A stretch of 64,000 nucleotides of DNA from Arthrobacter luteolus NBRC 107841 (GCF_001552075.1 NZ_BCQM01000001.1:558001-622000); one strand, 5' to 3'; positions 25,703 through 34,715 are shown, counted from the stretch's first letter. Numbers and translations are program-made. Notes: a model not told the origin generated them from the letters alone.

Positions 25703-27274
25703 TTAGACCGACGGCACGTCCTCCTTGCCGGGAGCTTCGTCCGGCGCGCTGCCGGAGTGCCCGACCCGCAGCGTCTCACCCCGGAAGAACCCGGGGTTGC
25801 GCCGGTACATCAGGAGCATCAGCACCGCACCAAGGGCGATGACGCCCATGCCCAGCACGAAGACCAGGCCCACGCCGCCCACCGAGGAACCGGAACCGTA
25901 GGCCGGATCCATGGAGTCCAGTGCCGTCTTCAGGAACATCACCCACAGGATGATGCCGCCAAGGGCCGGGGCCAGGAACTTCACCAGGAAATTGCGCATG
26001 CTGCTGAAGGCTTCGCGGCGGAAGTACCAGACGCAGGCCAGGGCGGTCAGCCCGTAGTAGAAGCAGATCATCAGGCCCAGTGCGGTAATGGTGTCCCACA
26101 GGGCGTTCTCCGAGAGCAGCCTGGTGATGACGTAGAACCCCGCGGCAGCCACGGCTGCCGCCACGGTGGCATAACCCGGAGACTTGTGCGCCGGGCTGAT
26201 CCTGCTGAAGCTGCGCGGCAGGGCACGGTAGTGTCCCATCGCCAGCAGCGTGCGCGCCGGTGAGACGAAGGTGGACTGCAGTGACGCAGCTGAACTGCTG
26301 AGGATGGACAGGGACATCAGGATGGCGAACGGCCCCATCACGGGACCGGCCAGCACCGCGAAGATGCTCTCCTGGTTGTCCGGGTTGCCGGCGCCCAGCT
26401 CTCCGTCGCCGACGCCGGCGTAGGAGATCACGGCGAGGGCAATCATCATGTAGATCAGCACAATCACGAACACCGTGGCCGTAGCCGCGCGGCCCGGCGT
26501 CTTCTCCGGGTCCTTGGTCTCCTCATTCATGGTGAGGGTGACGTCCCAGCCCCAGTACACAAAGATGGAGAGGGATACACCGGCGGCGAACGCCGAGAAG
26601 GATTCGACGGCGAACGGGTTGAACCATTCGGCGCTGATCTGGGTGGGGTCAAAGGCCGTCCCGTTGGCTACATGGACGAACGCAGCAACGGAGAACCAGG
26701 TGAGCACCACCAGCTGGAAGGCTACGAGGACGTACTGCACCGTTTTGGTGGTTTCGACGCCGCGGTAGGAAATCCAGCAGGCCACGGCAATGAACACGAG
26801 CGTCGTTGCTATGTTCAGGGGAAGGTTCAGGGTCAGGTCGGCCAGGGCGTCATTGCCCGTCACCTGCGCGAGCATGAGGTAGAAGAAGTCCACCGCGACG
26901 GCGGCGAGGTTCGAGAGCACGATGATGGTGGCGGCAATCAGCCCCCAGCCTCCCATCCAGCCGACCCAGGGCCCAAAAGCCCGGGTCGCCCAGGTGAACG
27001 ACGTACCGGAGTCCGGCATCGCGGTGTTCAGTTCGCGGTACCCGATCGCCACCAGGATCATCGGGATGAAGCCGACCAGGAAGATCGCCGGCAGCTGCAC
27101 CCCCACCTCGGAAACGGTGGGGCCCAGCCCCGAGGTGAGGGTGTACGCCGGGGCGATGCAGGAGATGCCGATGACGACGGCGCCAATCAGGCCGACCTGC
27201 CCGCCCTTCAGTCCCTTGCTGGAGAGCCCGCTTCCTTCTGCGCCCGGGCGCACTGTTTTTGACTTGGCGCTCAT
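25703..27274 (-). CDS. APC-superfamily amino acid/polyamine permease
   Basis: 523 residues and about 12 to 13 membrane helices. The N-terminal sequence GGQVGLIGAVVIGISCIAPAYTLTSGLGPTV (GAVVIGISCIAPAY is the core) and MPDSGTSFTWATRAFG match the APC family consensus around the substrate site. The C-terminal 30 residues are polar. Its ATG overlaps the USP stop (ATGA), so it is the last gene of puo-usp-permease. Putrescine or GABA uptake is inferred from the operon. Confidence 0.87.
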   Translation of the reverse strand: MSAKSKTVRPGAEGSGLSSKGLKGGQVGLIGAVVIGISCIAPAYTLTSGLGPTVSEVGVQLPAIFLVGFIPMILVAIGYRELNTAMPDSGTSFTWATRAFGPWVGWMGGWGLIAATIIVLSNLAAVAVDFFYLMLAQVTGNDALADLTLNLPLNIATTLVFIAVACWISYRGVETTKTVQYVLVAFQLVVLTWFSVAAFVHVANGTAFDPTQISAEWFNPFAVESFSAFAAGVSLSIFVYWGWDVTLTMNEETKDPEKTPGRAATATVFVIVLIYMMIALAVISYAGVGDGELGAGNPDNQESIFAVLAGPVMGPFAILMSLSILSSSAASLQSTFVSPARTLLAMGHYRALPRSFSRISPAHKSPGYATVAAAVAAAGFYVITRLLSENALWDTITALGLMICFYYGLTALACVWYFRREAFSSMRNFLVKFLAPALGGIILWVMFLKTALDSMDPAYGSGSSVGGVGLVFVLGMGVIALGAVLMLLMYRRNPGFFRGETLRVGHSGSAPDEAPGKEDVPSV

Positions 27275-28164
27275 TGCGGTTCTCCTGTCTGCGGTGCGGG
27301 TGCAGCCGCACCCGAGGTGCCCATGTAGCCGCGGGGAACCACGACCATCGGGACCGGAAGGCTGCGCAGTACCTTCGAGGCAGTGGTCCCCAGGAACAGC
27401 TGGTTGTGCAGGGCGAGGCGGCTGGAGCCGATGATGAAGATCTCCCCGTCCTCGAAGTCCAGGTTGTCGACTGCGTTTTCGATGGTGCGTCCCTGCGCGA
27501 CCTCGCCGGTGACCTGGCACCGGCCGCGGGTGAGGGTTTCAGCCTTGGCGACGCGGTCGGCCACATGCTGCCGGGCTTCGTCCAGGGCAGCGCTCTGAGA
27601 TGAAGCCAGCGCCACGAGCGAAAGCAGGCGCAGCGGCAGGCCGCGCTGGGCGGCAGACGCGGCGCCGACTTCCAGGACGTCCTCGGCCCCGCGCCGTTCA
27701 CCGACAGCACAGGTGACCCGGGTAATCGGATCGGTCCGGCTGTAGCCGTACGGCGCCAGGGCCACGGGAACGTGGGCCGCGTGGAGCAGAGCGTTGGCCA
27801 CGCTGCCCACCGTGTAGCGCTTGAACAGGCCGTTGCTTCCGGCGCCGACCACAATGAGCCCGGCACCGAACTCGGCTGCTGCGTCGATAAGTCCGCGCGC
27901 GTCGGAGTCGGCTGCCCGGATGTGGCCCCGCGCCTCGATGTCTTCCGGCACCATGGCCAGGGCCTCGTCCAGCCAGGTCCCGAGCTGCTCAGCCAGCAGC
28001 GTGGCGTAGGACCGTTCCGGGGGATAAACCGCCGTATAGGGCGACTGCTCGGGATCGATCATCACCAGGTCCAGGGACGCCCCCTGGCTGCGCGCAAGCG
28101 CACAGGCCAGGTTCAGGGCATCCCGGCCCCGCTCCGTTGCGGCGTAGCCGACTACGTAGCGCAC
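27271..28164 (-). CDS. Tandem universal stress protein (two USP domains)
   Basis: 297 residues, two USP domains (about 1-143 and 150-285). Each keeps the ATP-binding loop: GAGSNGLFKRYTVGSVA in the first and GSSRLALHNQLFLGTTASK in the second. The C-terminal 15 residues are Ala/Pro-rich. GTG start 6 nt after the putrescine oxidase stop, and a 4-nt overlap with the permease gene, so it sits in the middle of a catabolic operon. Its role there is unknown; it might sense ATP/AMP or protect against peroxide formed by the oxidase. Confidence 0.9.
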   Translation of the reverse strand: MRYVVGYAATERGRDALNLACALARSQGASLDLVMIDPEQSPYTAVYPPERSYATLLAEQLGTWLDEALAMVPEDIEARGHIRAADSDARGLIDAAAEFGAGLIVVGAGSNGLFKRYTVGSVANALLHAAHVPVALAPYGYSRTDPITRVTCAVGERRGAEDVLEVGAASAAQRGLPLRLLSLVALASSQSAALDEARQHVADRVAKAETLTRGRCQVTGEVAQGRTIENAVDNLDFEDGEIFIIGSSRLALHNQLFLGTTASKVLRSLPVPMVVVPRGYMGTSGAAAPAPQTGEPQ

Positions 28165-28170
28165 TGGATC

Positions 28171-29541
28171 TTAGCCTTGAGCCCGGGCGATGATCCGGGC
28201 TGCGGTCTGCGCGCCCATCCGGACAGCGCCGTCGACGTGCTGGTAGCCCTCGGCTGCCAGGTCGGAGCTGGACCAGTAGATGGGTCCGACCGGAACCAGC
28301 TGGTCCGGGCCGTAGCGGTGCAGGCCGCCCAGGTCGAAGCTGGCGGCGTAGGCGCCGCGGGTCCATTCCTCCGAGCCCCAGTCGGACTCGTAGTAGACCT
28401 CGGGGGTCAGCGCCTCGTCGCCCAGGTAGCCGGCGATGGACTTGAGGATGGCCTGCTTGCGCTCTTCAGCGCTGAGCTCGAACATGGCGTCGGCCTTTTC
28501 GTCAGAGACGAAGCCGACCAGGGTGCCGCGGGGGTCTTCGTGGTTGGTGTTGTCGTAGACCTCCTGGACCAGCTCGTGCGCGCCGAAGCAGGTGCCGGAC
28601 AGTCCGGCCTTGCGCCAGAACGGGGTGGAGTACACGGCGTGGACCTTGATGACCAGGCCCAGGGACTGGTGCTGGTGCATCTGGTGCTGGCGGCGCGGCA
28701 GGGGCGGCTCGAAGGAGACGCGGGAGTACAGGTTCGGCGGCACGGCCATGACTGCGTAGCGTGCGGTGACGCTGACGCCGTCGGCAATGGCCGTGACGGA
28801 GGTGCCTTCTGCACCCTCGGACCAGCGCAGGGTACGGACCGGTGCATTCAGGACGACGTCGTCACCGAGCTCGGCTGCCATGCGTTCGGAAACCTGCTGC
28901 ATACCGCCGGCAACGCGGCGGTCGAGGATGAAGTCTTCGTCCACGAGGTTGGAGAAGGAGCCGGCTGAAGTCGACATCAGCAGCGCCTGCAGGGTCGAGA
29001 AGGAGTGCGCCGGCTTGGTCAGCATGCCGCCGGCCACGAACAGGCCGATGTTGTTGCAGGCTTCTTCGTCGTCCGACTGGCTGCGCAGCCAGTGGTGGAA
29101 GGAGATGGTGTCCAGTTCGCGGGCTTCCGGGTGCGTCCACGGTGCGGCCGGGTCGGTCTTGGCCGTCAGCTCATCGAGCAGGTTGATGAGGCGTTCCATT
29201 TCCTTGGCCGTCTCTTCGGCGACCGGGAACATCTCCCCCGTGTAGCGGACGGCACGGTGGTCCGCGCCGATGTAGACGGACTCGCCGTCGCGGTAGCGCT
29301 GGAAGGTCTCCAGGCCCAGTTCCTCCACCAGTTCGCTCAGGACTTCCTGGTCCGGGGAGATCCACTGTCCGCCGATTTCAAGGAAGGCACCGTCGATGGT
29401 GTCCGACCAGGTGCGGCCGCCCACCCGGTCCCGGGCTTCCAGCACGGTTACGCTCAGGCCGGCGGCCTTCAGCTTCCGGGCGGTTGTCAGGCCGGAGGGG
29501 CCTGCACCAATGATGACTACGTCGCGTTCCAGGTTTTGCAC
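28171..29541 (-). CDS. puo: Putrescine oxidase (flavin monoamine oxidase family)
   Basis: 456 residues. FAD-dependent oxidase expected to turn putrescine into 4-aminobutanal (cyclising to 1-pyrroline), ammonia and H2O2. GAGPSG at 12-17, then EARDRVGGRTWSDTIDGAF and IGGQWISPDQ. The middle and C-terminal parts (DTISFHHWL, QHQMHQHQSLGLVIKVHAVY, YYESDWGSEEWTRGAYAASFDLGGL in part, SSSDLAAEGYQHVDGAVRMG) closely resemble what I remember of Kocuria (Micrococcus) putrescine oxidase. GTG at 29541 follows AGGAGAGAGG. First gene of the operon. Confidence 0.88.
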   Translation of the reverse strand: MQNLERDVVIIGAGPSGLTTARKLKAAGLSVTVLEARDRVGGRTWSDTIDGAFLEIGGQWISPDQEVLSELVEELGLETFQRYRDGESVYIGADHRAVRYTGEMFPVAEETAKEMERLINLLDELTAKTDPAAPWTHPEARELDTISFHHWLRSQSDDEEACNNIGLFVAGGMLTKPAHSFSTLQALLMSTSAGSFSNLVDEDFILDRRVAGGMQQVSERMAAELGDDVVLNAPVRTLRWSEGAEGTSVTAIADGVSVTARYAVMAVPPNLYSRVSFEPPLPRRQHQMHQHQSLGLVIKVHAVYSTPFWRKAGLSGTCFGAHELVQEVYDNTNHEDPRGTLVGFVSDEKADAMFELSAEERKQAILKSIAGYLGDEALTPEVYYESDWGSEEWTRGAYAASFDLGGLHRYGPDQLVPVGPIYWSSSDLAAEGYQHVDGAVRMGAQTAARIIARAQG

Positions 29542-29579
29542 TGTATTTCCTCTCTCCTGCGGCCGACCGCCGGCCGCGC

Positions 29580-29624
29580 AAATGAACACCCTTCACCATC
29601 CAGCTAAATGAATAGCGTTCATTT
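29580..29624. promoter_or_regulatory. TetR operator with three half-sites
   Basis: AAATGAA-TAGCG-TTCATTT (29606-29624) is a perfect 7-bp-arm palindrome, and a third AAATGAA lies at 29580-29586. It lies in the divergent gap between puo (start 29541) and the tetR gene (start 29725), so one regulator could control both directions. Confidence 0.7.
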
Positions 29625-29724
29625 TGTATCGACACTCTAGCCGACCCCCGGTGCCGTGGGGAGACTTTGTGCGAATATTAATTTTCGGGTGCCGAAGTGC
29701 CCGCCAGACCATCGGAGGAAATGG

Positions 29725-30411
29725 ATGCCGGCAGCACGCACCAAGCGGACGGCAGGGCGTCCGCACCAGCGCGTCCTGACCAGGGAGAACATCACCGGGG
29801 CGGCCCTGGCAGTGATCGGCACCAGCGGCTACGGCGGCTTCACCATGTCCTCGCTGGCCGGCAAGCTCCAGGTTGCCCCCTCTGCCCTGTACAACCACGC
29901 GTCCTCGAAGCAGGAGGTCCTGCGCTGGATCCAGGACGATCTCATGGCCAAAGTGGACGTCACCGGGTTTACCGCCGGTCCCTGGGATGCGGCCGTGCGG
30001 ACCTGGGCCCGTTCCTACCGCGACGTTTTTGTCCGGCACACCCCGCTGATTCCAGTGATCGCAGTGCTCCAGGTCAGCGGTGCGCCCCGCACCCTGGCCA
30101 TGTATGAGGCGGTAACGGCCGGATTCCTGCGGGCCGGGTGGGAGGAAGCGCGCATCATCCCGGCGATTATCGCGTTGGAATCCTTTATTTTCGGATCAGC
30201 GTTCGACGCCGTTGCACCGGAGGATATCTTCGAAACCGGCCCGTTGACCGATGAAAGTCCCCGGTTCAGCTCCGCCGTGGCCGCTGCGGCCCCGAGAGTT
30301 GGCGGCCAGGGAGCGGATGAGGCTTTCGAGGCCGGCTTGGAAGCCCTGGTCCACGGGTTCTCGATGCCGCGGCAGGGGCAGGTGCCCCGGCAGGAAGAAC
30401 ACCACAGCTAA
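29725..30411 (+). CDS. TetR-family regulator of the putrescine operon
   Basis: 228 residues. N-terminal helix-turn-helix: ENITGAALAVIGTSGYGGFTMSSLAGKLQV (core TMSSLAGKL) and SALYNHASSKQEVLRW. The remainder is an all-helical effector domain like the TetR_C group seen in TetR proteins. A GGAGGAA site precedes the ATG at 29725 by 4 nt; the ATG at 29721 belongs to another frame. Divergent from puo with a palindrome between, so it probably represses the puo-usp-permease operon in answer to an amine or its aldehyde. Confidence 0.87.
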   Translation: MPAARTKRTAGRPHQRVLTRENITGAALAVIGTSGYGGFTMSSLAGKLQVAPSALYNHASSKQEVLRWIQDDLMAKVDVTGFTAGPWDAAVRTWARSYRDVFVRHTPLIPVIAVLQVSGAPRTLAMYEAVTAGFLRAGWEEARIIPAIIALESFIFGSAFDAVAPEDIFETGPLTDESPRFSSAVAAAAPRVGGQGADEAFEAGLEALVHGFSMPRQGQVPRQEEHHS

Positions 30412-30432
30412 CCCGGCTGCAGCTGGGGTCAC

Positions 30433-30477
30433 GAAAAAGGGGCGGCGTCCGGATGAACCGGACACCGCCCCTTTTTC
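30433..30477. terminator. Bidirectional terminator between tetR and gabT
   Basis: Long stem with a single C-A mismatch (30433-30452 with 30458-30477) and A5/T5 ends, so it works as an intrinsic terminator on both strands. Confidence 0.9.
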
Positions 30478-30517
30478 GGTTGTCTTGATGGTCGACGGCG
30501 CTGACGCGCCCTCGGGC

Positions 30518-31873
30518 TTAGGCCTGGGCGCGGATAGCCGCTTCCAGCACGTCGAGGCCGTCGGAGAGCAGCTCGTCGCTGATCACCAGCGGGGGCAGCA
30601 GACGGATGACGTTGCCGTAGGTGCCGCAGGTCAGGATGATGACACCTTCCTGGAGGCAGGCTGCGGCAATGGCCTTGGCTGCTTCGGCGTTCGGCGTCTT
30701 GGTACCCGGCTTCACCAGTTCCAGGGCCAGCATGGCACCGCGGCCGCGGACCTCGCCGATCACACCGGTTTCCTCGGCAACCTTGCTCATGCGCGGAACC
30801 GTGATCTCCTCGATGTGGCGGGCGCGGCCGGCCAGATCCTGGGACTTCATGGTTTCGATGGCAGCGAGTGCGGAGGCGCAGGCCACCGGGTTGCCGCCGT
30901 ACGTGCCGCCCAGACCGCCGGGGTGGACGGCGTCGAGCAGCTCGGCGCGGCCGGTGACTGCGGAAAGCGGCATACCGCCGGCAATGCCCTTGGCCATGGT
31001 CAGGATGTCCGGGACAACACCTTCATGGTCGACGGCGAACCACTCGCCTGTGCGGCAGAAACCGGACTGGACTTCGTCGGCAATGAAAACGATGCCGTTT
31101 TCCTTGGCCCACTCGGCCAGGCGGGGCAGGAAGCCCTCAGCCGGAACGATGAAGCCGCCTTCGCCCTGGATCGGTTCGATGAGCAGAGCAGCCAGCTGGT
31201 CTGCGCCGATCTGCTTTTCGATGGCGAGGATGGCACGGTTAGCCGCTTCGACGCCGGTGATCTCCGGGTTTTCTTCGCGGAACGGGTAGCTCATCGGCAT
31301 CCGGTAGATCTCGGAAGCGAACGGGCCGAAGCCGGTCTTGTACGGCATGGCCTTGGCAGTCAGGCCCATGGTGAGGTTGGTGCGGCCATGGTAGGCGTGG
31401 TCGAAGGCGACGACGGCCTGGCGGCCGGTGGCCGAGCGGGCGATCTTGACGGCGTTCTCCACAGCTTCGGCACCGGAGTTGAAGAGCACTGTGCGCTTCT
31501 CGTGGTCGCCCGGGGTCAGTTCGGCAAGCTTCTCGGCAACCTCAACGTAGCCTTCGTACGGGGTGACCATAAAGCAGGTGTGCGTGAACCGGGCCACCTG
31601 CTCCTGGGCAGCGGCAACCACGGCCGGATCGGAGGCACCCACGCTGGTGACAGCGATGCCCGACCCCAGGTCAATGAAGGAGTTGCCGTCAACGTCCTGG
31701 ATGATGCCGCCGTCGGCGTCCTGGACGTAGACCGGAACACTGGAAGCGACACCCTTGGCCACGACCGCCGCACGGCGTTCGCTCAGCGCAGCGGACTTCG
31801 GGCCGGGGAAAGCCCCGGTGATATTCCGCTTCTGCTCCAGCCGGTAAGTCGGTTCGATGGCTGATGTGCTCAT
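30518..31873 (-). CDS. gabT: 4-aminobutyrate aminotransferase
   Basis: 451-residue class-III PLP aminotransferase. Transfers the amino group of GABA to 2-oxoglutarate. LFNSGAEAVENAVKIAR and DHAYHGRTNLTM bind PLP; IADEVQSGFCRTG holds the conserved Asp; the PLP Lys is in LTMAKGIAGGMPL. Length and sequence fit GabT. GABA is the product of the putrescine pathway one step after Puo, so it continues that route. No succinate-semialdehyde dehydrogenase gene is beside it. Divergent from the PucR-type regulator. Confidence 0.92.
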   Translation of the reverse strand: MSTSAIEPTYRLEQKRNITGAFPGPKSAALSERRAAVVAKGVASSVPVYVQDADGGIIQDVDGNSFIDLGSGIAVTSVGASDPAVVAAAQEQVARFTHTCFMVTPYEGYVEVAEKLAELTPGDHEKRTVLFNSGAEAVENAVKIARSATGRQAVVAFDHAYHGRTNLTMGLTAKAMPYKTGFGPFASEIYRMPMSYPFREENPEITGVEAANRAILAIEKQIGADQLAALLIEPIQGEGGFIVPAEGFLPRLAEWAKENGIVFIADEVQSGFCRTGEWFAVDHEGVVPDILTMAKGIAGGMPLSAVTGRAELLDAVHPGGLGGTYGGNPVACASALAAIETMKSQDLAGRARHIEEITVPRMSKVAEETGVIGEVRGRGAMLALELVKPGTKTPNAEAAKAIAAACLQEGVIILTCGTYGNVIRLLPPLVISDELLSDGLDVLEAAIRAQA

Positions 31874-32013
31874 GGTTCTGCCTTTCGGGAACAAGTGTGG
31901 GGCGGCGTCAGTCCGCAGTGATCCCCAACTTACGCGTCGGACCAACTCCTCGGGACGGCCACCCGCACAATGGCTGCTCTGTCTTGACGTGCAAACGCCC
32001 AATCCCGCCAGCA

Positions 32014-32019
32014 TATAGT
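32014..32019 (+). promoter_or_regulatory. -10 box of a leaderless PucR-regulator mRNA
   Basis: TATAGT ends 6 nt before the GTG at 32026, so the first transcribed base should be the start codon. A TTGACG at 31984 is 24 nt away, too far for a matching -35. Confidence 0.55.
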
Positions 32020-32025
32020 TGTTTG

Positions 32026-33444
32026 GTGCCTATCTCACTTTCCGATCTCCTCGCTGCCGAGGGCCTGGACCTGGCGGTGCGCGGTACCGCCGCAGTCAGT
32101 CCCGAGCCGGTGCAGTGGGTTGCCGTCACGGAACTCGAAGATCCCTCTCCTTTCCTGGGCGGCGGAGAGGTGGTCCTCACCACCGGCATGCGGCAGCGGA
32201 CGGGCGCAGCGCAGCGCCGGTTCGTGGAAAGCGTGCACCGTGCCGGCGCCCTGGCCATCGGCTTCGGCACCGGGCTCAGCCTGGACCGGGTGCCGGGGCC
32301 CCTGGTGGAAGAGGCCAACCGGCTGGGACTCCCCGTCTTCGAAGTCCCCTACAACACCCCCTTCATGGCCGTGGGTAAGCTCGTGGCCGACGCGCTCTCG
32401 GCCGACCATGTAGGCCAGCTCCACGACTTGCTCTCCGGCCACCAGATCCTGGCCAAGGCGCTGCTTTCCGGGCAGGGGCTGGAGGGGCTGCTCCGGGAAC
32501 TGGCGCAGATCCTCGGCACCGAGGTGGCCCTGCATCAGTACGGCGCGCTCATCTATTCCGCCGGTAAGGGAGCCGCCCAGGACGCAACCTGGCACACCAC
32601 GCCGATCGCCACCGGGCTGCGCGACCGCTGCACCCTCGCCGTGGCCGAACCGTTCCGGGCTCCGGACCTCATTGCCTACGCACAGAGCCTGATCAGCGTG
32701 GAACTGAACAACCAGGCCAGGCGCCGGGTGCGGGACCGGGCAGTCAACGGCCAGCTGCTGGCGGATATTGTTGCCGGCAAGCTCAGCGGTCCGGACGCAG
32801 TGCACCGGCTGCGCTCCTCCGGGGTGAGCACCGACCGGCGTCAGCTGACCCTCCTTGTGGAAGCAGCGGCCTCACAGGCCAGGTCCCTTCCATCACTGCC
32901 GCTGCCGGCGGGCTTCGACTCCGCGGTGACCGCGATCCTCGAAGACCGGCTCGTGATCCTGTTCCCGGACGGAAAACCGGCAGAGCTCGCCGGAGTGCTC
33001 AGCAGCTACCTCCGGGACGCCGGGCTGGCCGCCAAGGTTGGCGTCGGCGGGGCCTACGCCGATCCGGCAGGCCTGCGCTGGGGCTACTACGAGGCCAAGG
33101 AAGGGCTGCTCCGCGGAGCAGCGGTGAATCAGCCGGACCGGCTCAGCCTGGCATCGCTGCTGATGGCCAGCCGCGACGTGCCGCTGGCCGATCTCGCGGC
33201 GGAAGCCCTGGATCCGCTGCTCGCCTTCGACACGGCGCACGACGCCGATCTGGTGGCGACTCTCGAAACGTACCTGTCGCTCAACGGATCGGTCGCCAAG
33301 GTGGCACACACCCTCGGCCTGCACCGCAACACAGTGCGGTACCGGCTTTCACAGATCGCCGACCTCTCCGGGTACGACCCCTCACTCACAGCTGACCGGG
33401 TGCATCTGTACCTGGCCCTGAGCGTCCGCCGGCTGGCTGGCTAA
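32026..33444 (+). CDS. PucR-family transcriptional regulator
   Basis: 472 residues. N-terminal PucR domain (ISLSDLLAAEGLDLAVRG, then GGGEVVLTTGMR), middle GGDEF-like region, and C-terminal PucR/CdaR helix-turn-helix LNGSVAKVAHTLGLHRNTVRYRL. PucR-type proteins next to gabT activate GABA use in Corynebacterium and Arthrobacter relatives (GabR-like role), which fits its divergent position. GTG at 32026 with a -10 exactly 6 nt upstream; no ribosome site. Confidence 0.87.
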   Translation: MPISLSDLLAAEGLDLAVRGTAAVSPEPVQWVAVTELEDPSPFLGGGEVVLTTGMRQRTGAAQRRFVESVHRAGALAIGFGTGLSLDRVPGPLVEEANRLGLPVFEVPYNTPFMAVGKLVADALSADHVGQLHDLLSGHQILAKALLSGQGLEGLLRELAQILGTEVALHQYGALIYSAGKGAAQDATWHTTPIATGLRDRCTLAVAEPFRAPDLIAYAQSLISVELNNQARRRVRDRAVNGQLLADIVAGKLSGPDAVHRLRSSGVSTDRRQLTLLVEAAASQARSLPSLPLPAGFDSAVTAILEDRLVILFPDGKPAELAGVLSSYLRDAGLAAKVGVGGAYADPAGLRWGYYEAKEGLLRGAAVNQPDRLSLASLLMASRDVPLADLAAEALDPLLAFDTAHDADLVATLETYLSLNGSVAKVAHTLGLHRNTVRYRLSQIADLSGYDPSLTADRVHLYLALSVRRLAG

Positions 33445-33510
33445 GTGAACCGCTGCACCATGCCTGCCGGCAGCGGGGTCCGCAGTTTTGTGCCCGTTTG
33501 GGCCGGACTT

Positions 33511-33516
33511 TACTCT
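33511..33516 (+). promoter_or_regulatory. -10 box with leaderless spacing
   Basis: TACTCT ends 6 nt before the ATG at 33523. TTTGTG at 33487-33492, 18 bp upstream, may be the -35. GTAGGA in between could also serve as a ribosome site. Confidence 0.5.
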
Positions 33517-33522
33517 GTAGGA

Positions 33523-34155
33523 ATGGACAAGCCCGCGCAGCCCGCCAGGACCCTTCACTGGGCAGGCGTAGACGACCCCGCCCGCCGGGACTCCGCCGTC
33601 GTGTCCTTCCGCGCGGGGGAACTGGCTGCCAGCGGCACTTCCACCTGCGGTGAGTACACCGCAGCCTGGACCCTGAACACCTCGCCTGGCTGGGTGACCC
33701 GCCGCCTGCAGGTCCACGTCACGGGCGAGGGCTGGAGCAGGTCCCTGGACCTGACGCGGTCAGTGGACGGACGCTGGAATTCCCATGTGGAGACCAGCGG
33801 CGACGTTGACCTGCCCGAACCCGGCATCGAAGATCCGCTGGCTCTGGATAACGCCCAGGACTGCGACCTCGGCCTGTGCCCGCTGACCAACACCATGCCC
33901 ATCCTCCGGCTGGACCTGCTCAACAATGCCGCTCCGCCGGACGAAACCCGGCTGACCATGGCGTGGGTTGAGATGCCAAGCCTGCGGGTGCTGGCCAGTG
34001 AGCAGGTTTATTCACAGGTCTCCCCCTACCGCGGAGAACGCGGCAGCGCGATCGTCCTCTACTCCTCCGCCACCCGCGGTTTCACCGCGGAACTTACCGT
34101 CGACGCCGACGGCGCGGTCCTGGACTACCCTGGCCTCGCCCGGCGGACCAGCTAG
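33523..34155 (+). CDS. Putative glycolipid-binding (DUF1089) protein
   Basis: 210 residues, no signal peptide. The order LHWAGVDDPARRDSAVV, YTAAWTLNTSPGWVTRRLQV, GDVDLPEPGIEDPLALDNAQDCDLG and later PYRGERGSAIV-type strands fits the DUF1089 glycolipid-binding family (beta-barrel fold). Biochemical role untested in general. Stands alone between pucR and the SUKH-like gene, transcribed the same way; a 73-bp gap separates it from the latter. Confidence 0.7.
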   Translation: MDKPAQPARTLHWAGVDDPARRDSAVVSFRAGELAASGTSTCGEYTAAWTLNTSPGWVTRRLQVHVTGEGWSRSLDLTRSVDGRWNSHVETSGDVDLPEPGIEDPLALDNAQDCDLGLCPLTNTMPILRLDLLNNAAPPDETRLTMAWVEMPSLRVLASEQVYSQVSPYRGERGSAIVLYSSATRGFTAELTVDADGAVLDYPGLARRTS

Positions 34156-34228
34156 GTCTGGAACGGGGCACTCCCACTCGCGGCTAGGATTGAAGTACGC
34201 CCGCCTGCAACTTTGGAGAACCCCCGCA

Positions 34229-34651
34229 ATGAGTGAAATGTTCCTGGAAAAGTTCCGCGCCCTGGTCCCGAAGTACCTGGAGGACCAATGGCGCCCGGAG
34301 GACGGCATTCCCGCCGCGGAACTGGACGAACTGCTTGAGGAACACGACTTTTCGATTCCGCTGGTGCTGCGGGAGTTCTATCTGGCGCTCGGCGGCTGCG
34401 AAGACCTCATGGAGGCATTCCACTTCTTCTGGGACCCCGACGAGCTGGAGGTCGAGGACGGCTACCTGCTGTTCCTGGAGGACGAGGATGAGAAATTCAC
34501 CTGGGGCTTCCGCGCCGACCAGCTGGATGTTCCCGATCCGATCGTCTGGCGCCGCAACAATGCCCGCGGCGACTGGCAGAGCGAAGAAGGCACCTTCAGC
34601 GAATACACCTTCGACATGTTCGAGTGGGTTTTCGAGGAAGACGAAGACTAG
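34229..34651 (+). CDS. SUKH/SMI1-KNR4-like protein, orphan
   Basis: 140-residue, very acidic protein. The centre IPLVLREFYLALGGCED resembles the conserved helix and Gly-rich turn of SUKH (SMI1/KNR4) proteins, followed by a beta-rich part (YLLFLEDEDEKFTWGF). A GGAG site precedes the ATG. SUKH proteins are commonly immunity partners of polymorphic toxins, but no toxin, PAAR, Esx-like or secretion gene is near. It may be a housekeeping member, or immunity kept against toxins of competitors. Assignment rests on pattern only. Confidence 0.5.
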   Translation: MSEMFLEKFRALVPKYLEDQWRPEDGIPAAELDELLEEHDFSIPLVLREFYLALGGCEDLMEAFHFFWDPDELEVEDGYLLFLEDEDEKFTWGFRADQLDVPDPIVWRRNNARGDWQSEEGTFSEYTFDMFEWVFEEDED

Positions 34652-34675
34652 TACCTCAAGGCCCAGCCTGGTTTT

Positions 34676-34701
34676 CCGCGGGTGCTCTTCGGCACCCGCG
34701 G
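34676..34701. terminator. Hairpin between the SUKH-like and polyprenyl synthase genes
   Basis: 10-bp perfect stem (34676-34685 with 34692-34701) and a 6-nt loop between two convergent genes. TTTT precedes, but does not follow, the plus-strand hairpin. Confidence 0.5.
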
Positions 34702-34715
34702 ATCACCGGAAGCGT

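Noticed and set aside
30251-31864. 537-codon plus-strand frame across gabT
   Set aside because: Mirror frame of a well-supported aminotransferase gene.
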